64,000 nt of DNA. Source: Acidiphilium sp. (GTDB taxonomy: Bacteria > Pseudomonadota > Alphaproteobacteria > Acetobacterales > Acetobacteraceae). The stretch is taken from assembly GCA_028688905.1 (NCBI GenBank), contig JAQTXH010000005.1, forward strand, positions 124,001 through 188,000, given 5' to 3'. Of the stretch, positions 9,336 through 18,570 are shown piece by piece (positions within the stretch are counted from its first letter, which is position 1; each line of letters opens with the position of its first letter). The translations under genes and the position numbers were made by a program. Below the pieces are notes generated by a model that was not told where the DNA came from, did no database searches, and saw only the letters and a program-made list of their open reading frames with translations.

Positions 9336-11234
9336 ATGAAGCGACCAGCGCAGCGCCGTGCGCCCTTGTGGGGGGTGCAAATCGGGACGATCGTGGGGAC
9401 TGCCCTGGTGGTCGCATGGCAGGTAGTATCGGCCCGCGCGGCGGATCCGCAACCCTATCAGGTCGTTTTCAAGCCCAGCGGCGACAAAACCCTGGACGGT
9501 CTGATCAAAGCGACGTCCAGCCTCGAAACCCTGCGCACAAAACTCAAGATCGGCCCGTTTGCCCTGATCGGGCGCGCCCAGTCCGATCAGAAAAAATTCG
9601 TCACCGTGCTGGAAAGCGAGGGTTACGATTCCGGTGCCGCCCACATCATGATCGATGGAATGGCCCTGTCCGATCCCGCTCTGCCCCGCCAGTTGCGCCG
9701 CGCGCCGGCAGATCCGCCGGCGGCGATTGTGGTATCGATCGACAAGGGGCCACTCTATCACATTAGCAGCATCGAAACGCCCGGCCTGACCGACCCTGCC
9801 GCGGCATCGGCGCTCGATCTCAAGCCCGGCGACCCCGCCAAGGCGGCCCCGGTGGTCGGTGCCGTCGCCAAGCTCGAAACCAAACTGCGCAACAGCGGCT
9901 ATGCTTTTGCCAAAGTCGCCGAACCGATCGCGATTGCCGATACGCAGCGCCATACCCTCGCGATCAAATATCCGGTTACCATGGGCGAGCGTGTTGCCAT
10001 CGGCGGTATCACCTACACCGGCATGCAGCATATGAACAGCAAGTTCATGGCCCGTCACGTCAAGTTGCGACCGGGTCAGCCTTATAGTGAAACCGTGCTG
10101 AACGACGCGCGCGACAGTCTGCTGGGTCTCGGCGTGTTTTCCTCGGTTTCGGCGCATACCGCGACCGCGCCGAACCCTCCCGGTCAGGTGCCGGTGACGT
10201 TTCTGGTACATGAGCAAAAGCTCCACGCGGTCTCGATCGGGGCGTCGTACTCATCCGACCTCGGTATCGATGCCGATTTGTCCTGGATGGACCGCGACCT
10301 GTTCGGCGAGGCGCAAAACCTGACGATCTCGCTTGGGGCCACCGGGCTGGGCGGCACCGGCTCCAACCAGAGCGCGACGTATGGCAAGCATAATTACGTC
10401 ATCAAGCCGGGCTACGATGCCAAGGCAGTTTATCGGGTGCCCGATTTCATCAGCCGCACCCAGACCGTCACCGCGACGATCGAGGTTTTGAAGGAATATC
10501 TGCCGGCCTACAGCCGCACCGCCGAACTTGGCAGCGCGGAGGTGACCCGCGCGCTGGGCGACCACTTTTCAGCCGACTACGGTGCCGGATTCACCTTCGA
10601 AAAAGTCGATCAGGAGGGCGTCAGCCGTACCTACCGGCTGGGCCAGATCCCGCTGATCCTGCGCTATGACACCGCCAATTCCCTGCTCAACCCCACCACG
10701 GGTGTCAAACTGTCGCTCCATGTTACCCCGACACTCTCACTCGGGGCCGGGTCGCATCCGTTCGTGATCGCCGAAGCCATTGGCGACACCTACATCAATC
10801 TCGAAGCGCCCGGTCGCGGGGTGCTTGCGTTGCGCGGACTGATCGGGCGGATATTCGGGGCCAGCCAGTTCCAGATTCCACCCGATCAACGGTTCTACGC
10901 CGGTGGCACCGGCACGGTGCGCGGCTTCACCTATCAGACGGTCGGGCCGCTGTTCTTTGATGGAATTCCGCAAGGCGGCACCGCGATCGATGCGGTGGAG
11001 ACCGAGTTCCGCCAGCGGATCGGCGCGCATTACGGCATCGCGCCATTCATCGATGCCGGACAGGTTTCCGCCACCGGCACACCGTTCACCGGTACCCTGC
11101 GGGTCGGCGTCGGCTTGGGATTTCTCTATTATACCGGCATCGGACCGATCCGCATTGATATCGGTGTGCCGGTCAACCGTCCACCGGGTGGGGCTTCGGT
11201 CGCGGTCTATATCGGTCTGGGGCAGGCGTTCTGA
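9336..11234 (+). CDS. tamA: Outer-membrane translocation and assembly module protein TamA (Omp85 family)
   Basis: 632 aa with an N-terminal hydrophobic signal (about residues 13-36, ending ARAADP). The soluble half carries three POTRA-like repeats (for example GERVAIGGITYTGMQHMNSKFM followed by a GLGVFSSVSA segment). The C-terminal half is a 16-strand Omp85 barrel, with the FYAGGTGTVRGF lid-lock-like motif (VRGF) and the final aromatic AVYIGLGQAF beta-signal. TamA works in the outer membrane with TamB, which follows immediately (TGATG overlap). Together they move and assemble outer-membrane components such as autotransporters or lipids. Length matches the TamA family. Confidence 0.92.
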   Translation: MKRPAQRRAPLWGVQIGTIVGTALVVAWQVVSARAADPQPYQVVFKPSGDKTLDGLIKATSSLETLRTKLKIGPFALIGRAQSDQKKFVTVLESEGYDSGAAHIMIDGMALSDPALPRQLRRAPADPPAAIVVSIDKGPLYHISSIETPGLTDPAAASALDLKPGDPAKAAPVVGAVAKLETKLRNSGYAFAKVAEPIAIADTQRHTLAIKYPVTMGERVAIGGITYTGMQHMNSKFMARHVKLRPGQPYSETVLNDARDSLLGLGVFSSVSAHTATAPNPPGQVPVTFLVHEQKLHAVSIGASYSSDLGIDADLSWMDRDLFGEAQNLTISLGATGLGGTGSNQSATYGKHNYVIKPGYDAKAVYRVPDFISRTQTVTATIEVLKEYLPAYSRTAELGSAEVTRALGDHFSADYGAGFTFEKVDQEGVSRTYRLGQIPLILRYDTANSLLNPTTGVKLSLHVTPTLSLGAGSHPFVIAEAIGDTYINLEAPGRGVLALRGLIGRIFGASQFQIPPDQRFYAGGTGTVRGFTYQTVGPLFFDGIPQGGTAIDAVETEFRQRIGAHYGIAPFIDAGQVSATGTPFTGTLRVGVGLGFLYYTGIGPIRIDIGVPVNRPPGGASVAVYIGLGQAF

Positions 11235-14200
11235 TGCGCCGCGCGGTCAAAATCATCGGCATCGTCATCGCCATCCTGATCGCCCTGCCGATCGTCGCGT
11301 TGATCGCGCTCGACATCACCCTCAATACCGGCGCAGGGCGAGCATTCGCCGCTCGTGAAATCGATCGTCTGACCGGCGGCGAGGTCAAAATCGCTGGTCT
11401 ATCAGGGCATTTTCCGAAATATATCGCGGCTGATCGGATCAGGATTGCCGATCGTAAGGGCACCTATCTGACCATCGATCATGTCGTGCTGCGATGGTCA
11501 CCGATCGCACTGATCCGACGGGCGGTCGAGGTGCAGGACCTGACCGCCCGGAGCATCGATTTCGCGCGGTTGCCGGTCGCCTCGGCCACCAAGCCGAAGA
11601 CCAAATCCTCGTCCGGTCTGCCGATCAAATCCGCCGTCATCGACCATCTGGCGATTGCGCGGCTAAGCGTCGGCAAATCGGTCGCGGGTCAACCGATCGC
11701 ACTGCGTCTGGGTGGTCATGCGATCGCAACCTCGCTCACCCATATCGTGGTCGCGTTGCACGCAACATCGCTGGACCAGCCAGGACAGTACCGGATCGAT
11801 GCCACGGTCGATCCACAGACTGTCGATGCGAAAATCGCCCTGCATGAGCCTGCCGGCGGTCTGATCGAAAGCCTGTCCGGCATCGCGACAAACCAGGCGC
11901 TGCGTGGACCGCTTGCCGTCACGCTCGATCTGAAAGGTCCGCGTCACGCGGCGACGCTCACCCTCGCCGCCGCACTCGGCGCGCTGCATGCCAGCGGTAA
12001 CGGCACGGTCGATCTGTCACAGACCAGCCTTGGTGGCGATGTCACCCTGATTATTCCCGAAATCGCGCCGTATGCCGCCCTCGGTCATCGCCGGCTGGAC
12101 GGGCGCAATGTGCTGCATCTGACTGCCAAACGCGTTGGTGCCGCCACCAATTTTCATCTCGACGACGCCATAGAGATCACTAACGGTGCCAAGCCGATCC
12201 CAACATTGGCCGGCAAGCGCGCCACCATTGCCGGCGACATCACGCTCGATCGCGGCATGACCACGATCCATCGCCTGACGATCGACGCCGCTGCCCTAAC
12301 CGCGCGATTGGCCGGATCGATCGACGCCAGCACGGTCAAACTGCATGGCGATTTGACCCAGCCCGATATCACGCTGATCGATCCGCAACTCACCGGCCAT
12401 GTCAGGGAACATTTCGATCTGACCGGACCGCGCACTGATCTTGCCCTGAAAACCACGATCACCGGGGTAGTGACCGCCAAGGGTATGAACTCCGGCCCGT
12501 TCAACGTGGCGATCGCGATGGCGCATCTGCCTGAAGCCCCCTCCGGTACGGTGACCGGCAGTGGATTGCTTGATGGTGCGCCGCTCGCGATCGATGCTGA
12601 TTTCGCCCGTAGTGCTGCGGGCGATATTCGGGTCGCGGTGCATGATCTGTCGTGGAAATCGCTGACCGGTCACGGCAGCATCGCCCGCACGCCCAACGCA
12701 AATCTGCCAGACGGCAGCTTGCATGTTGCCATCACGAACCTCGCGGATTTTGGCCAGTTGCTCAACATCGCGCTGGCCGGCTCGATCGATGCCGATTTCG
12801 CCCATGGGCAGGGTCAACCGGCTACACTGAAACTGACCGCCGCGAATGTCGCGGAGGGCCGCTCGATCGGAGTTGCCAAGGCATTGATCGATGCCAGCAT
12901 TGATCACATCGAAACCGACCCTGCGATCGATGCGACCGCGACTATCACGGGCTTGCGCGCGCCGTCGGTGACGGGGGGGCTGAACCTCACCGCGAAAGGG
13001 ACCGAAACCGCGCTCAATGTGAAGGCTGCTGGAAAATTCAGCAACCTTGCCGGCAAACCCGCAAACCTCGCGCTGACGGGCATGCTCGATGGCAAGGATC
13101 GCATCGTGCATCTTACGACTCTGACGGCCGCCGCTCGTGGCGTTACCGCGCGGTTGCTCGGCTCTGCGACCCTTGTCGCCAAACCGGGCCTCGCGGTAAA
13201 CCATCTGACCCTCGGCCTCGGCGGTCTGGGCGGCAACGCGCGGATCACCGCCAACGGCAGCATCCGCCCGACGCTGGATCTGACCACGAGCGTCCAGAAC
13301 CTGCCGGCATCGCTTGTGCGCGCCGCCGATCCGAAACTTGCGGCGCACGGCATGATCAGCGCCACCGCGCATATCACCGGCAGCCTCGCGGCACCGACTG
13401 GCACAATCAACCTTGATGCGCGCGGCCTTGGCGTGGCATCCGGCCCCGGTGCCGGTCTGCCAGCGGCCAACATCATCGCGCGCGAAACCCTGCTGGGTCA
13501 TGCGATGCGCGGCACCATCGCAGCATCGCTCGGCACCGCGCGGCTCGACCTCAAGGGTACCGCGCCGCTCTCGATGACCGGGCCGCTGACGCTAACGGCG
13601 GCTCTCACCAATGTATCGGCCACGCTAGTTCACGCGGTCGATCCGCAATTCGATGCGCGCGGCACCATCAATGCCCACGCCAAGCTTTCAGGCACCCCAC
13701 GCGCGCCGCGTGGCACGATCGATCTGACCGCGCGCGGCATGCGCCTGCTCAACGGCACCGCCGCCTCATTGCCGGCGGCCAACCTCACCGCCCATGAAAC
13801 CCTGCTGGGTCAGTCGGCGCGCGGCACCGCGCATCTCACTGTGGGCACCCGGGCCGATCTCAACCTCGACGGCACGGTGCCGCTCACCAAAACCGGGGCG
13901 ATCAATCTCGCGATCACCGGCCATACCGATCTGCGCCTGGTTGATCCGATCACCGAGGCGCAGGGCACCCGCATCACCGGCATCATCACGCCCGACCTGC
14001 ATCTCGGCGGCACCGTTGCGGCACCGCAAGCCAGCGGACGCCTGACCCTGGCCGGGGGCAGTGTCGAAAACGTCACTTCCGGTCTCGATCTGACCCAAAT
14101 CGATGCACTGGTCACCGCCGCCGGCCAGACCGTTACGCTCGATCATCTGACCGCAACCGCCGGACACGGCACCATCATCGGTCATGGCACGATCGGGTTG

Positions 14201-15181
14201 CAGGCACCGATGCCGATTGATATTCGCATCGCGCTTGCCAAGGCCAGCCCGATTACCAGCGACATCATCACCGAAACCCTTGGCGGCATGGTTGCGATCA
14301 CGGGCGCAATGAAGACTGCAATGAAACTCGGTGGCACCATCGACATCGACACCGCCAATATCGAAATCCCCAAGGGGTTGCCGCCATCGGTGACGACGCT
14401 GAACATCATACGCCCTGGGGTAAAGCCGCCGCCGCCGCCCGCGCCGCCGCCGCCAATCGGGCTTGATCTCAACGTAATCGCGAAAAACCAGGTGTTCATT
14501 CGCGGCGACGGTATTTTCGCCAATCTCGGCGGTACGCTGCATCTGGCGGGCACCGCTGAGCACCCAATCCCGTCCGGCGGATTCCAGTTGATTCGTGGTT
14601 ATTTTACCCTGGGCGGCAAGAATTTGAAGTTCACCAAGGGCACGATCGATTTCAACGGTAACGGCTTCATGCCTGCCCTTGATTTGGAAGCCAGCAACAC
14701 CTCGCCCGATGGTACGACGGCGACTTTGTCGGTCACCGGCACCCCGACCGCGCCGAAAATCACCCTGTCCAGCAGCCCGACCCTGCCGTCCGACGAGGTA
14801 TTGGCGCATCTGTTATACGGCAGTGGCACCCAGAGCCTGTCGGCATTTCAGGCGGTATCGCTTGCCGCGTCGCTGGCCCAGTTGGCGGGTATCGGCGGTG
14901 ACGGCAGCGGCCCACTCGGTGGGGTTCGCAAAGCACTGGGGCTGGATGAACTATCGTTGGGCAGCGGCACCAAAGGCAGTTCGGCACCCACGGTGAACGC
15001 CGGGCGCTATGTTGCGCCGGGGGTTTATGTCGGCGCGGAGCAGTCGGCGAGCGGGCAGGGGTCCACCGCCAAGGTCGAAATCAACCTCTACAAGGGATTG
15101 AAACTCGATACCAAGGTTGGCACCGGCGGCGGCACTGACAATGGTCAGAGCATCGGGCTGAAATATCAGTTCAATTACTGA
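11234..15181 (+). CDS. tamB: Translocation and assembly module inner-membrane protein TamB
   Basis: 1315 aa. An N-terminal membrane anchor (about residues 7-30) is followed by a very long, repetitive beta-rich region of the AsmA/TamB-type lipid-channel fold, a short polyproline linker near residue 1065, and the conserved C-terminal DUF490 domain (RGYFTLGGKNLKFTKGTIDF, PTLPSDEVLAHLLYGSG, final GLKYQFNY). It is thought to span the periplasm and contact TamA. The start codon overlaps the tamA stop. About 624 bases encode two clear 104-residue internal repeats (annotated separately). Family identity is secure; the exact cargo is not. Confidence 0.92.
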   Translation: MRRAVKIIGIVIAILIALPIVALIALDITLNTGAGRAFAAREIDRLTGGEVKIAGLSGHFPKYIAADRIRIADRKGTYLTIDHVVLRWSPIALIRRAVEVQDLTARSIDFARLPVASATKPKTKSSSGLPIKSAVIDHLAIARLSVGKSVAGQPIALRLGGHAIATSLTHIVVALHATSLDQPGQYRIDATVDPQTVDAKIALHEPAGGLIESLSGIATNQALRGPLAVTLDLKGPRHAATLTLAAALGALHASGNGTVDLSQTSLGGDVTLIIPEIAPYAALGHRRLDGRNVLHLTAKRVGAATNFHLDDAIEITNGAKPIPTLAGKRATIAGDITLDRGMTTIHRLTIDAAALTARLAGSIDASTVKLHGDLTQPDITLIDPQLTGHVREHFDLTGPRTDLALKTTITGVVTAKGMNSGPFNVAIAMAHLPEAPSGTVTGSGLLDGAPLAIDADFARSAAGDIRVAVHDLSWKSLTGHGSIARTPNANLPDGSLHVAITNLADFGQLLNIALAGSIDADFAHGQGQPATLKLTAANVAEGRSIGVAKALIDASIDHIETDPAIDATATITGLRAPSVTGGLNLTAKGTETALNVKAAGKFSNLAGKPANLALTGMLDGKDRIVHLTTLTAAARGVTARLLGSATLVAKPGLAVNHLTLGLGGLGGNARITANGSIRPTLDLTTSVQNLPASLVRAADPKLAAHGMISATAHITGSLAAPTGTINLDARGLGVASGPGAGLPAANIIARETLLGHAMRGTIAASLGTARLDLKGTAPLSMTGPLTLTAALTNVSATLVHAVDPQFDARGTINAHAKLSGTPRAPRGTIDLTARGMRLLNGTAASLPAANLTAHETLLGQSARGTAHLTVGTRADLNLDGTVPLTKTGAINLAITGHTDLRLVDPITEAQGTRITGIITPDLHLGGTVAAPQASGRLTLAGGSVENVTSGLDLTQIDALVTAAGQTVTLDHLTATAGHGTIIGHGTIGLQAPMPIDIRIALAKASPITSDIITETLGGMVAITGAMKTAMKLGGTIDIDTANIEIPKGLPPSVTTLNIIRPGVKPPPPPAPPPPIGLDLNVIAKNQVFIRGDGIFANLGGTLHLAGTAEHPIPSGGFQLIRGYFTLGGKNLKFTKGTIDFNGNGFMPALDLEASNTSPDGTTATLSVTGTPTAPKITLSSSPTLPSDEVLAHLLYGSGTQSLSAFQAVSLAASLAQLAGIGGDGSGPLGGVRKALGLDELSLGSGTKGSSAPTVNAGRYVAPGVYVGAEQSASGQGSTAKVEINLYKGLKLDTKVGTGGGTDNGQSIGLKYQFNY
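13310..13933 (+). repeat. Two tandem 104-residue repeats inside tamB
   Basis: Two 312-nt units (13310-13621, 13622-13933) encode related blocks beginning LVRAADPK and LVHAVDPQ and each containing LPAANxxAxETLLG, near identical in layout. A third degenerate copy starts near LRLVDPIT. This looks like an internal duplication that lengthened the TamB beta-channel by whole modules. Confidence 0.7.
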
Positions 15182-15205
15182 GGTGATCGGCTGTACTCTG
15201 GTGCC

Positions 15206-15485
15206 GTGAAGCACGCGTCCGCTCACGCTCTTGCCGGCATCGAACCGCTGATCGCCCAATTACGCGATCTGCCCGGTCTGGTCGAGCGCAAGCCGGGCGT
15301 TTTCTAGCGCAAATCCCAGACCTTCGCCCATTTCCATGAAGACCCCGCCGGCATGTTCGGCGATGTCCGCATATCCGGCACCTGGAAGCGCTTCCCGGTC
15401 GATGGATTCCACGAAACTGAGCTTCGAGCCGTTCGCCAAATGGGCCGCAGAACATGAAGCGGCTCTGAAGGCGACACAGGAATGA
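15206..15485 (+). pseudogene. Broken small conserved gene (in-frame TAG plus frameshift)
   Basis: From a GTG at 15206 the frame reads VKHASAHALAGIEPLIAQLRDLPGLVERKPGVF, then TAG at 15305-15307, and continues without break in the same frame as RKSQTFAHFHEDPAGMFGDVR and so on to about base 15400. From there the sensible sequence (DSTKLSFEPFAKWAAEHEAALK) is in the next frame and stops at 15483-15485. The HFHEDPAG..xDVR motif is, as I recall, typical of a small uncharacterised bacterial family in which a Tyr precedes the RKS block. A TAC/TAT to TAG change and one extra base near 15395-15406 would explain both breaks. Function of the parent gene is unknown. Confidence 0.65.
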
Positions 15486-15696
15486 GGCATGGGCGGATTC
15501 ATTTTTGTTCCAGAATGAAACGCCATAACTCCGGATTTGTCACAAAATGCCACTTAAGCAACAACTATTCTTATTCCGTCGCCCAAACCCCTTGATCCAT
15601 TATCTTGTGCAATTCCATAACCTGTCACTCGTCCATCTGCGGTCCGACAATATTTTTCTTTCATGCCACACCCGCATTGTTTACGAACGACGTTGC

Positions 15697-17475
15697 ATGA
15701 GCCAGGGAAAGGACACACACCGGACTAGGAATTGGACAGCACTCAGTCTATTGAGTCTTCGCGTCATCTTGACGTTCATGACACTGACTTCGGCTATCTG
15801 GGCGGAAGTGTTGACGGTTCGGGAGATGCCGTTCCATGTCGAAATCAAGTCGACCTACTTCATTATAATGCCACGCGCCGGGGTCACGATGCTCTCTGGT
15901 ATTGTGGCTGGCGACCATGTCAATTTCGCAGCTCAGTCGGCCGTCGTCCGGGCGGTGCTGCTGGTACCGAATGTGCCTGGCCATGTCGCGTATCCCATAG
16001 TGGTTGATCATCGCGGCACACGCACTACCGTCATGGTTCACTCCGTAACCGAACCCGACAATGGGTGGTTTCTTAACTCGGTCAGCAATTTCACTCTTTT
16101 GACCATTCTCGTGGTCGGTCTCGCAACCCTGTGGCGTGGTCGAAATTGGTCGGCCTGGGGTCTATCCATGTTCGCTCTATCGGTCATTATCGGAAACGCA
16201 GTTTTCCATACGACCTTACCGCCGTTCGGAAATGTGGTCGTAACCATTTTCGATACATTTTTCACTGGCCCACTCCCCCTCCTTGGCTTGTTCATAACCG
16301 CCCGAAGCTTGATCGACGACAGGGGTGCCCATCAGGGACGTGGGATCGTCCTTTATTTAGGACTGATGACCGTGATGCTCGGCTGTGAAATAGCGCCGTA
16401 TCCAATGATTCTCTGGATTGCTCATGATTACGCCGAGCTGGTGCTGAATATGCTGGGCGGCGGTATTGCGATCGTGTTGCTTCTTGTGCCGGTATTCGTT
16501 CTGGCTAATGGCTATACAGCAGCTCTGGCTGAGCAAAAGTTGCGGATCAAATGGGTACTGGCAGGTACAGCCCCGCTCATTCCATTACTATTGCTTGAGT
16601 TTCTAGGAAGTTCTGATATTTTTACTGGCCCGGGAGCCGTGGCCCTGATTTCAGCTGGTCGTGCTGTTCTTGGCGGTCTCGTTTTCGGTCTTTATGCCTT
16701 TGCCGTGCTGAGCACGCGCCTAATTGACGTTCGAGTCGTGATCAATCGGGCGGTGGTATTTACAGCGCTGATGGGGCTGGTCGTTGGCATACTCGCCTTG
16801 GTCGAGAATCTGATCGAGAACAGCGCGCTCCACGGGCGGGCCGGGCTGGCGCTCGAGGTGGCGGCACCGTTGATATTAGGGATTGCGTTCGACCAATTGC
16901 AGCGACGGATCGAACAGGTGGTAGATCGGGTATTCTTTCGCCGCGAGCATAAGGCACGCGAAAGATTACGGGATTTCATGCGGGATGCCGGGTTCATCGA
17001 GCAGGCGGACGTGTTGGTGGCGCGAACGGTGGCGGTATTTGACCATCATGCCGGCGGGCATGGGGCGGTGTTGTATGAGGCGCGATCGACACTATTCGAG
17101 CGCACTGCGCAGCATGGCGGTCACTGGCCGGAGGCGGTGGACGGAGACGATCCGGCCCTAGTCCGGCTGCGGGCGACGTTGGCGCCGCTCGATCTGCATG
17201 GGATCGAAAGTAAGTTGGGCGCTGACGGCCTGATATTGCCCCTGGCGTTGAGGGGGCGGATGTTCGGGGTGCTGGTGTGCGGGCCGCGCAGCGCCGGGCG
17301 ATACGCGCAGACCGAGATGGCCGAGTTGGGCCAGGCTGCGCGTGAAGTCGGGGCGTCGTTGTTTGCGCTGCGGGCGCGGTCGAACGAGGCACTGGTTGAG
17401 CGATTGGCGCTCGGACAGGTTGCGCCTCATGAAGCTACAATAGAGGCTCGGCAGCTATCAGGGCTTGCAACCTGA
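15697..17475 (+). CDS. Multi-pass membrane protein with C-terminal GAF-like domain
   Basis: 592 aa from the ATG at 15697 (MSQGKDTHRT); an in-frame ATG at 15547 gives 50 extra residues without recognisable sequence. A first membrane span near residues 12-32 is followed by a roughly 100-residue extracytoplasmic part, then about six to seven hydrophobic spans. The last spans lead into LSTRLIDVRVVINRAVVF...FDQLQRRIEQVVDRVFFRREHKARERL, a linker I associate with membrane sensors carrying GAF and kinase domains. A GAF-like domain (about residues 425-560) ends the protein; no kinase, cyclase or HTH follows. So it is either a sensor lacking its own output or a truncated one. The 5' half is AT-richer than the 3' half. 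Confidence 0.6.
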   Translation: MSQGKDTHRTRNWTALSLLSLRVILTFMTLTSAIWAEVLTVREMPFHVEIKSTYFIIMPRAGVTMLSGIVAGDHVNFAAQSAVVRAVLLVPNVPGHVAYPIVVDHRGTRTTVMVHSVTEPDNGWFLNSVSNFTLLTILVVGLATLWRGRNWSAWGLSMFALSVIIGNAVFHTTLPPFGNVVVTIFDTFFTGPLPLLGLFITARSLIDDRGAHQGRGIVLYLGLMTVMLGCEIAPYPMILWIAHDYAELVLNMLGGGIAIVLLLVPVFVLANGYTAALAEQKLRIKWVLAGTAPLIPLLLLEFLGSSDIFTGPGAVALISAGRAVLGGLVFGLYAFAVLSTRLIDVRVVINRAVVFTALMGLVVGILALVENLIENSALHGRAGLALEVAAPLILGIAFDQLQRRIEQVVDRVFFRREHKARERLRDFMRDAGFIEQADVLVARTVAVFDHHAGGHGAVLYEARSTLFERTAQHGGHWPEAVDGDDPALVRLRATLAPLDLHGIESKLGADGLILPLALRGRMFGVLVCGPRSAGRYAQTEMAELGQAAREVGASLFALRARSNEALVERLALGQVAPHEATIEARQLSGLAT

Positions 17476-17683
17476 TCTGATTTGGGTGTTCAATAGGCAC
17501 TGTTAAGTTTTTGATGTGATAATGTGAATTTTCCTGTCTGGTTACGATTTGGGTGGCCAGTTTTTCAGCATTGTCGACCATGAGCGAGAAGGCAGGCACT
17601 ATCAAGTTAGATAAGGTTTGTTGGATTGTGAGCGATATTGCTCTAGTAACATTAATGCTGATTACTGATCTTGAGGTAACGCA

Positions 17684-18253
17684 ATGATAGATGTACGAAA
17701 AAAAAGCAAAAGCGCCTTAATAGTTGTTGATGTGCAGATCGGGGTCATGAGTGGAGCTTGGGATGCAAATCGGATCATCAATAATATTTCGCGGTCTGTC
17801 GAGCGGGCACGAAATCAAGGGATTCCAGTGATCTGGGTACAGCACTCAGATGACGAGTTGATCCATGAAAGTTCAGAATGGAATTTGGTGCCGGAATTAA
17901 CACAAAATGATGGTGAAATGCTGATCCATAAGCACTTCAATTTGGCATTCGAGAAGACTGGGTTGAACGAAGGGCTTATAAGCCTTGGGGTGAACCACAT
18001 TGTGTTGGCTGGCGCATCGACCAACTGGTGTATACGTGCGACAGCATACGGGGCACTTGAGCGTGGTTATGACCTGACTTTAGTCGAGGATGCACACACG
18101 ACCGCCCCCATCGAATTGGATGGCGGACGGAAGATTGAGGCTGAAAATATTATTCATGAGCTCAATATCGCCATGAAGTGGTTGAGTTATCCTGATCGTG
18201 CAAACGGTGTAGCCACTGCTGAAAAAGTTAACTTTACTGCCACCGCATCCTGA
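17684..18253 (+). CDS. Isochorismatase-family cysteine hydrolase
   Basis: 189 aa, start supported by TTGAGG upstream of ATG. The fold is the Rossmann-like isochorismatase hydrolase, with the catalytic triad visible: Asp16 in IVVDVQ, Lys83 in IHKHFN and Cys116 in ASTNWCIRATA. The family includes nicotinamidases, N-carbamoyl hydrolases and isochorismatases; the substrate cannot be assigned. Codon use is much more AT-rich than in the neighbours and the gene stands alone between intergenic gaps of about 200-300 bases, which suggests acquisition by transfer. Confidence 0.85.
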   Translation: MIDVRKKSKSALIVVDVQIGVMSGAWDANRIINNISRSVERARNQGIPVIWVQHSDDELIHESSEWNLVPELTQNDGEMLIHKHFNLAFEKTGLNEGLISLGVNHIVLAGASTNWCIRATAYGALERGYDLTLVEDAHTTAPIELDGGRKIEAENIIHELNIAMKWLSYPDRANGVATAEKVNFTATAS

Positions 18254-18426
18254 ACCTTTAGGATGCCGCTATTTTTTCATCGCTGGAGCGAGTTGGTTGA
18301 ATCGATTGTGATGCGAGGCCGCTGACAACCTCTTCAAGGTCATATGCCAGCCCAGGCGGTGATTTCAGAATCAGGCGTTCATCGCTGCTTGGAGATGACG
18401 GCTTTGCTTTTGATTTGTGACTCCCA

Positions 18427-18462
18427 ATCCCGGAATCGGGATCGAAATCCCATCATCGGGAT
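18427..18462 (+). promoter_or_regulatory. Two tandem ATCCC-N6-GGGAT dyads (candidate enhancer sites)
   Basis: Dyad 1 is at 18427-18442 and dyad 2 at 18447-18462; both read ATCCC, six bases, GGGAT. Their centres are 20 bp apart (two helical turns), and about 73-93 bp upstream of the GG of the proposed -24 element. This geometry is that of upstream activating sequences for NtrC-type activators; the likely binder is the response regulator encoded at 24621-25958. The link is inferred. Confidence 0.6.
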
Positions 18463-18525
18463 TGATTGAGGTTGGTCATCTGCCAGGTTCGCTTCGTTTC
18501 GTAGGGTTTCTAGGGCTGCTGAGGC

Positions 18526-18541
18526 TGGCATAGGTCTTGCT
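18526..18541 (+). promoter_or_regulatory. Candidate sigma-54 (-24/-12) promoter of the efflux operon
   Basis: TGGCATAGGTCTTGCT has GG and GC exactly ten bases apart, as in the sigma-54 consensus TGGCAC-N5-TTGCA; one mismatch in the -24 box (T for C) and T for A/T at the end. Transcription would start near 18552, 19 bases before the ATG at 18571. The operon encodes its own sigma-54-type activator, which supports the call. Confidence 0.6.
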
Positions 18542-18570
18542 CATGTCGCGGTAACCGTTTGGGAGCCCCG

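Larger units (their letters stand above)
18254..18570. other. Intergenic regulatory region of the efflux operon
   Basis: 317 bases with no gene. Its first part would hold the end of the isochorismatase transcript (no clear terminator seen). Its second part contains two ATCCC-N6-GGGAT dyads and a -24/-12-like promoter, annotated separately, and a GGGAG ribosome site at 18561-18565 before the adaptor gene. Confidence 0.6.

Noticed and set aside
12296-13501. 401-codon minus-strand frame opposite tamB
   Set aside because: Arg/Gly/Gln-rich antisense shadow; tamB is continuous on the other strand.
18425-18464. Terminator of the isochorismatase gene made by the CAATCCCG/CGGGATTG repeat
   Set aside because: Lies about 170 bases past the stop, has a long 24-base interior and no T-run; two regular ATCCC-N6-GGGAT dyads explain it better.
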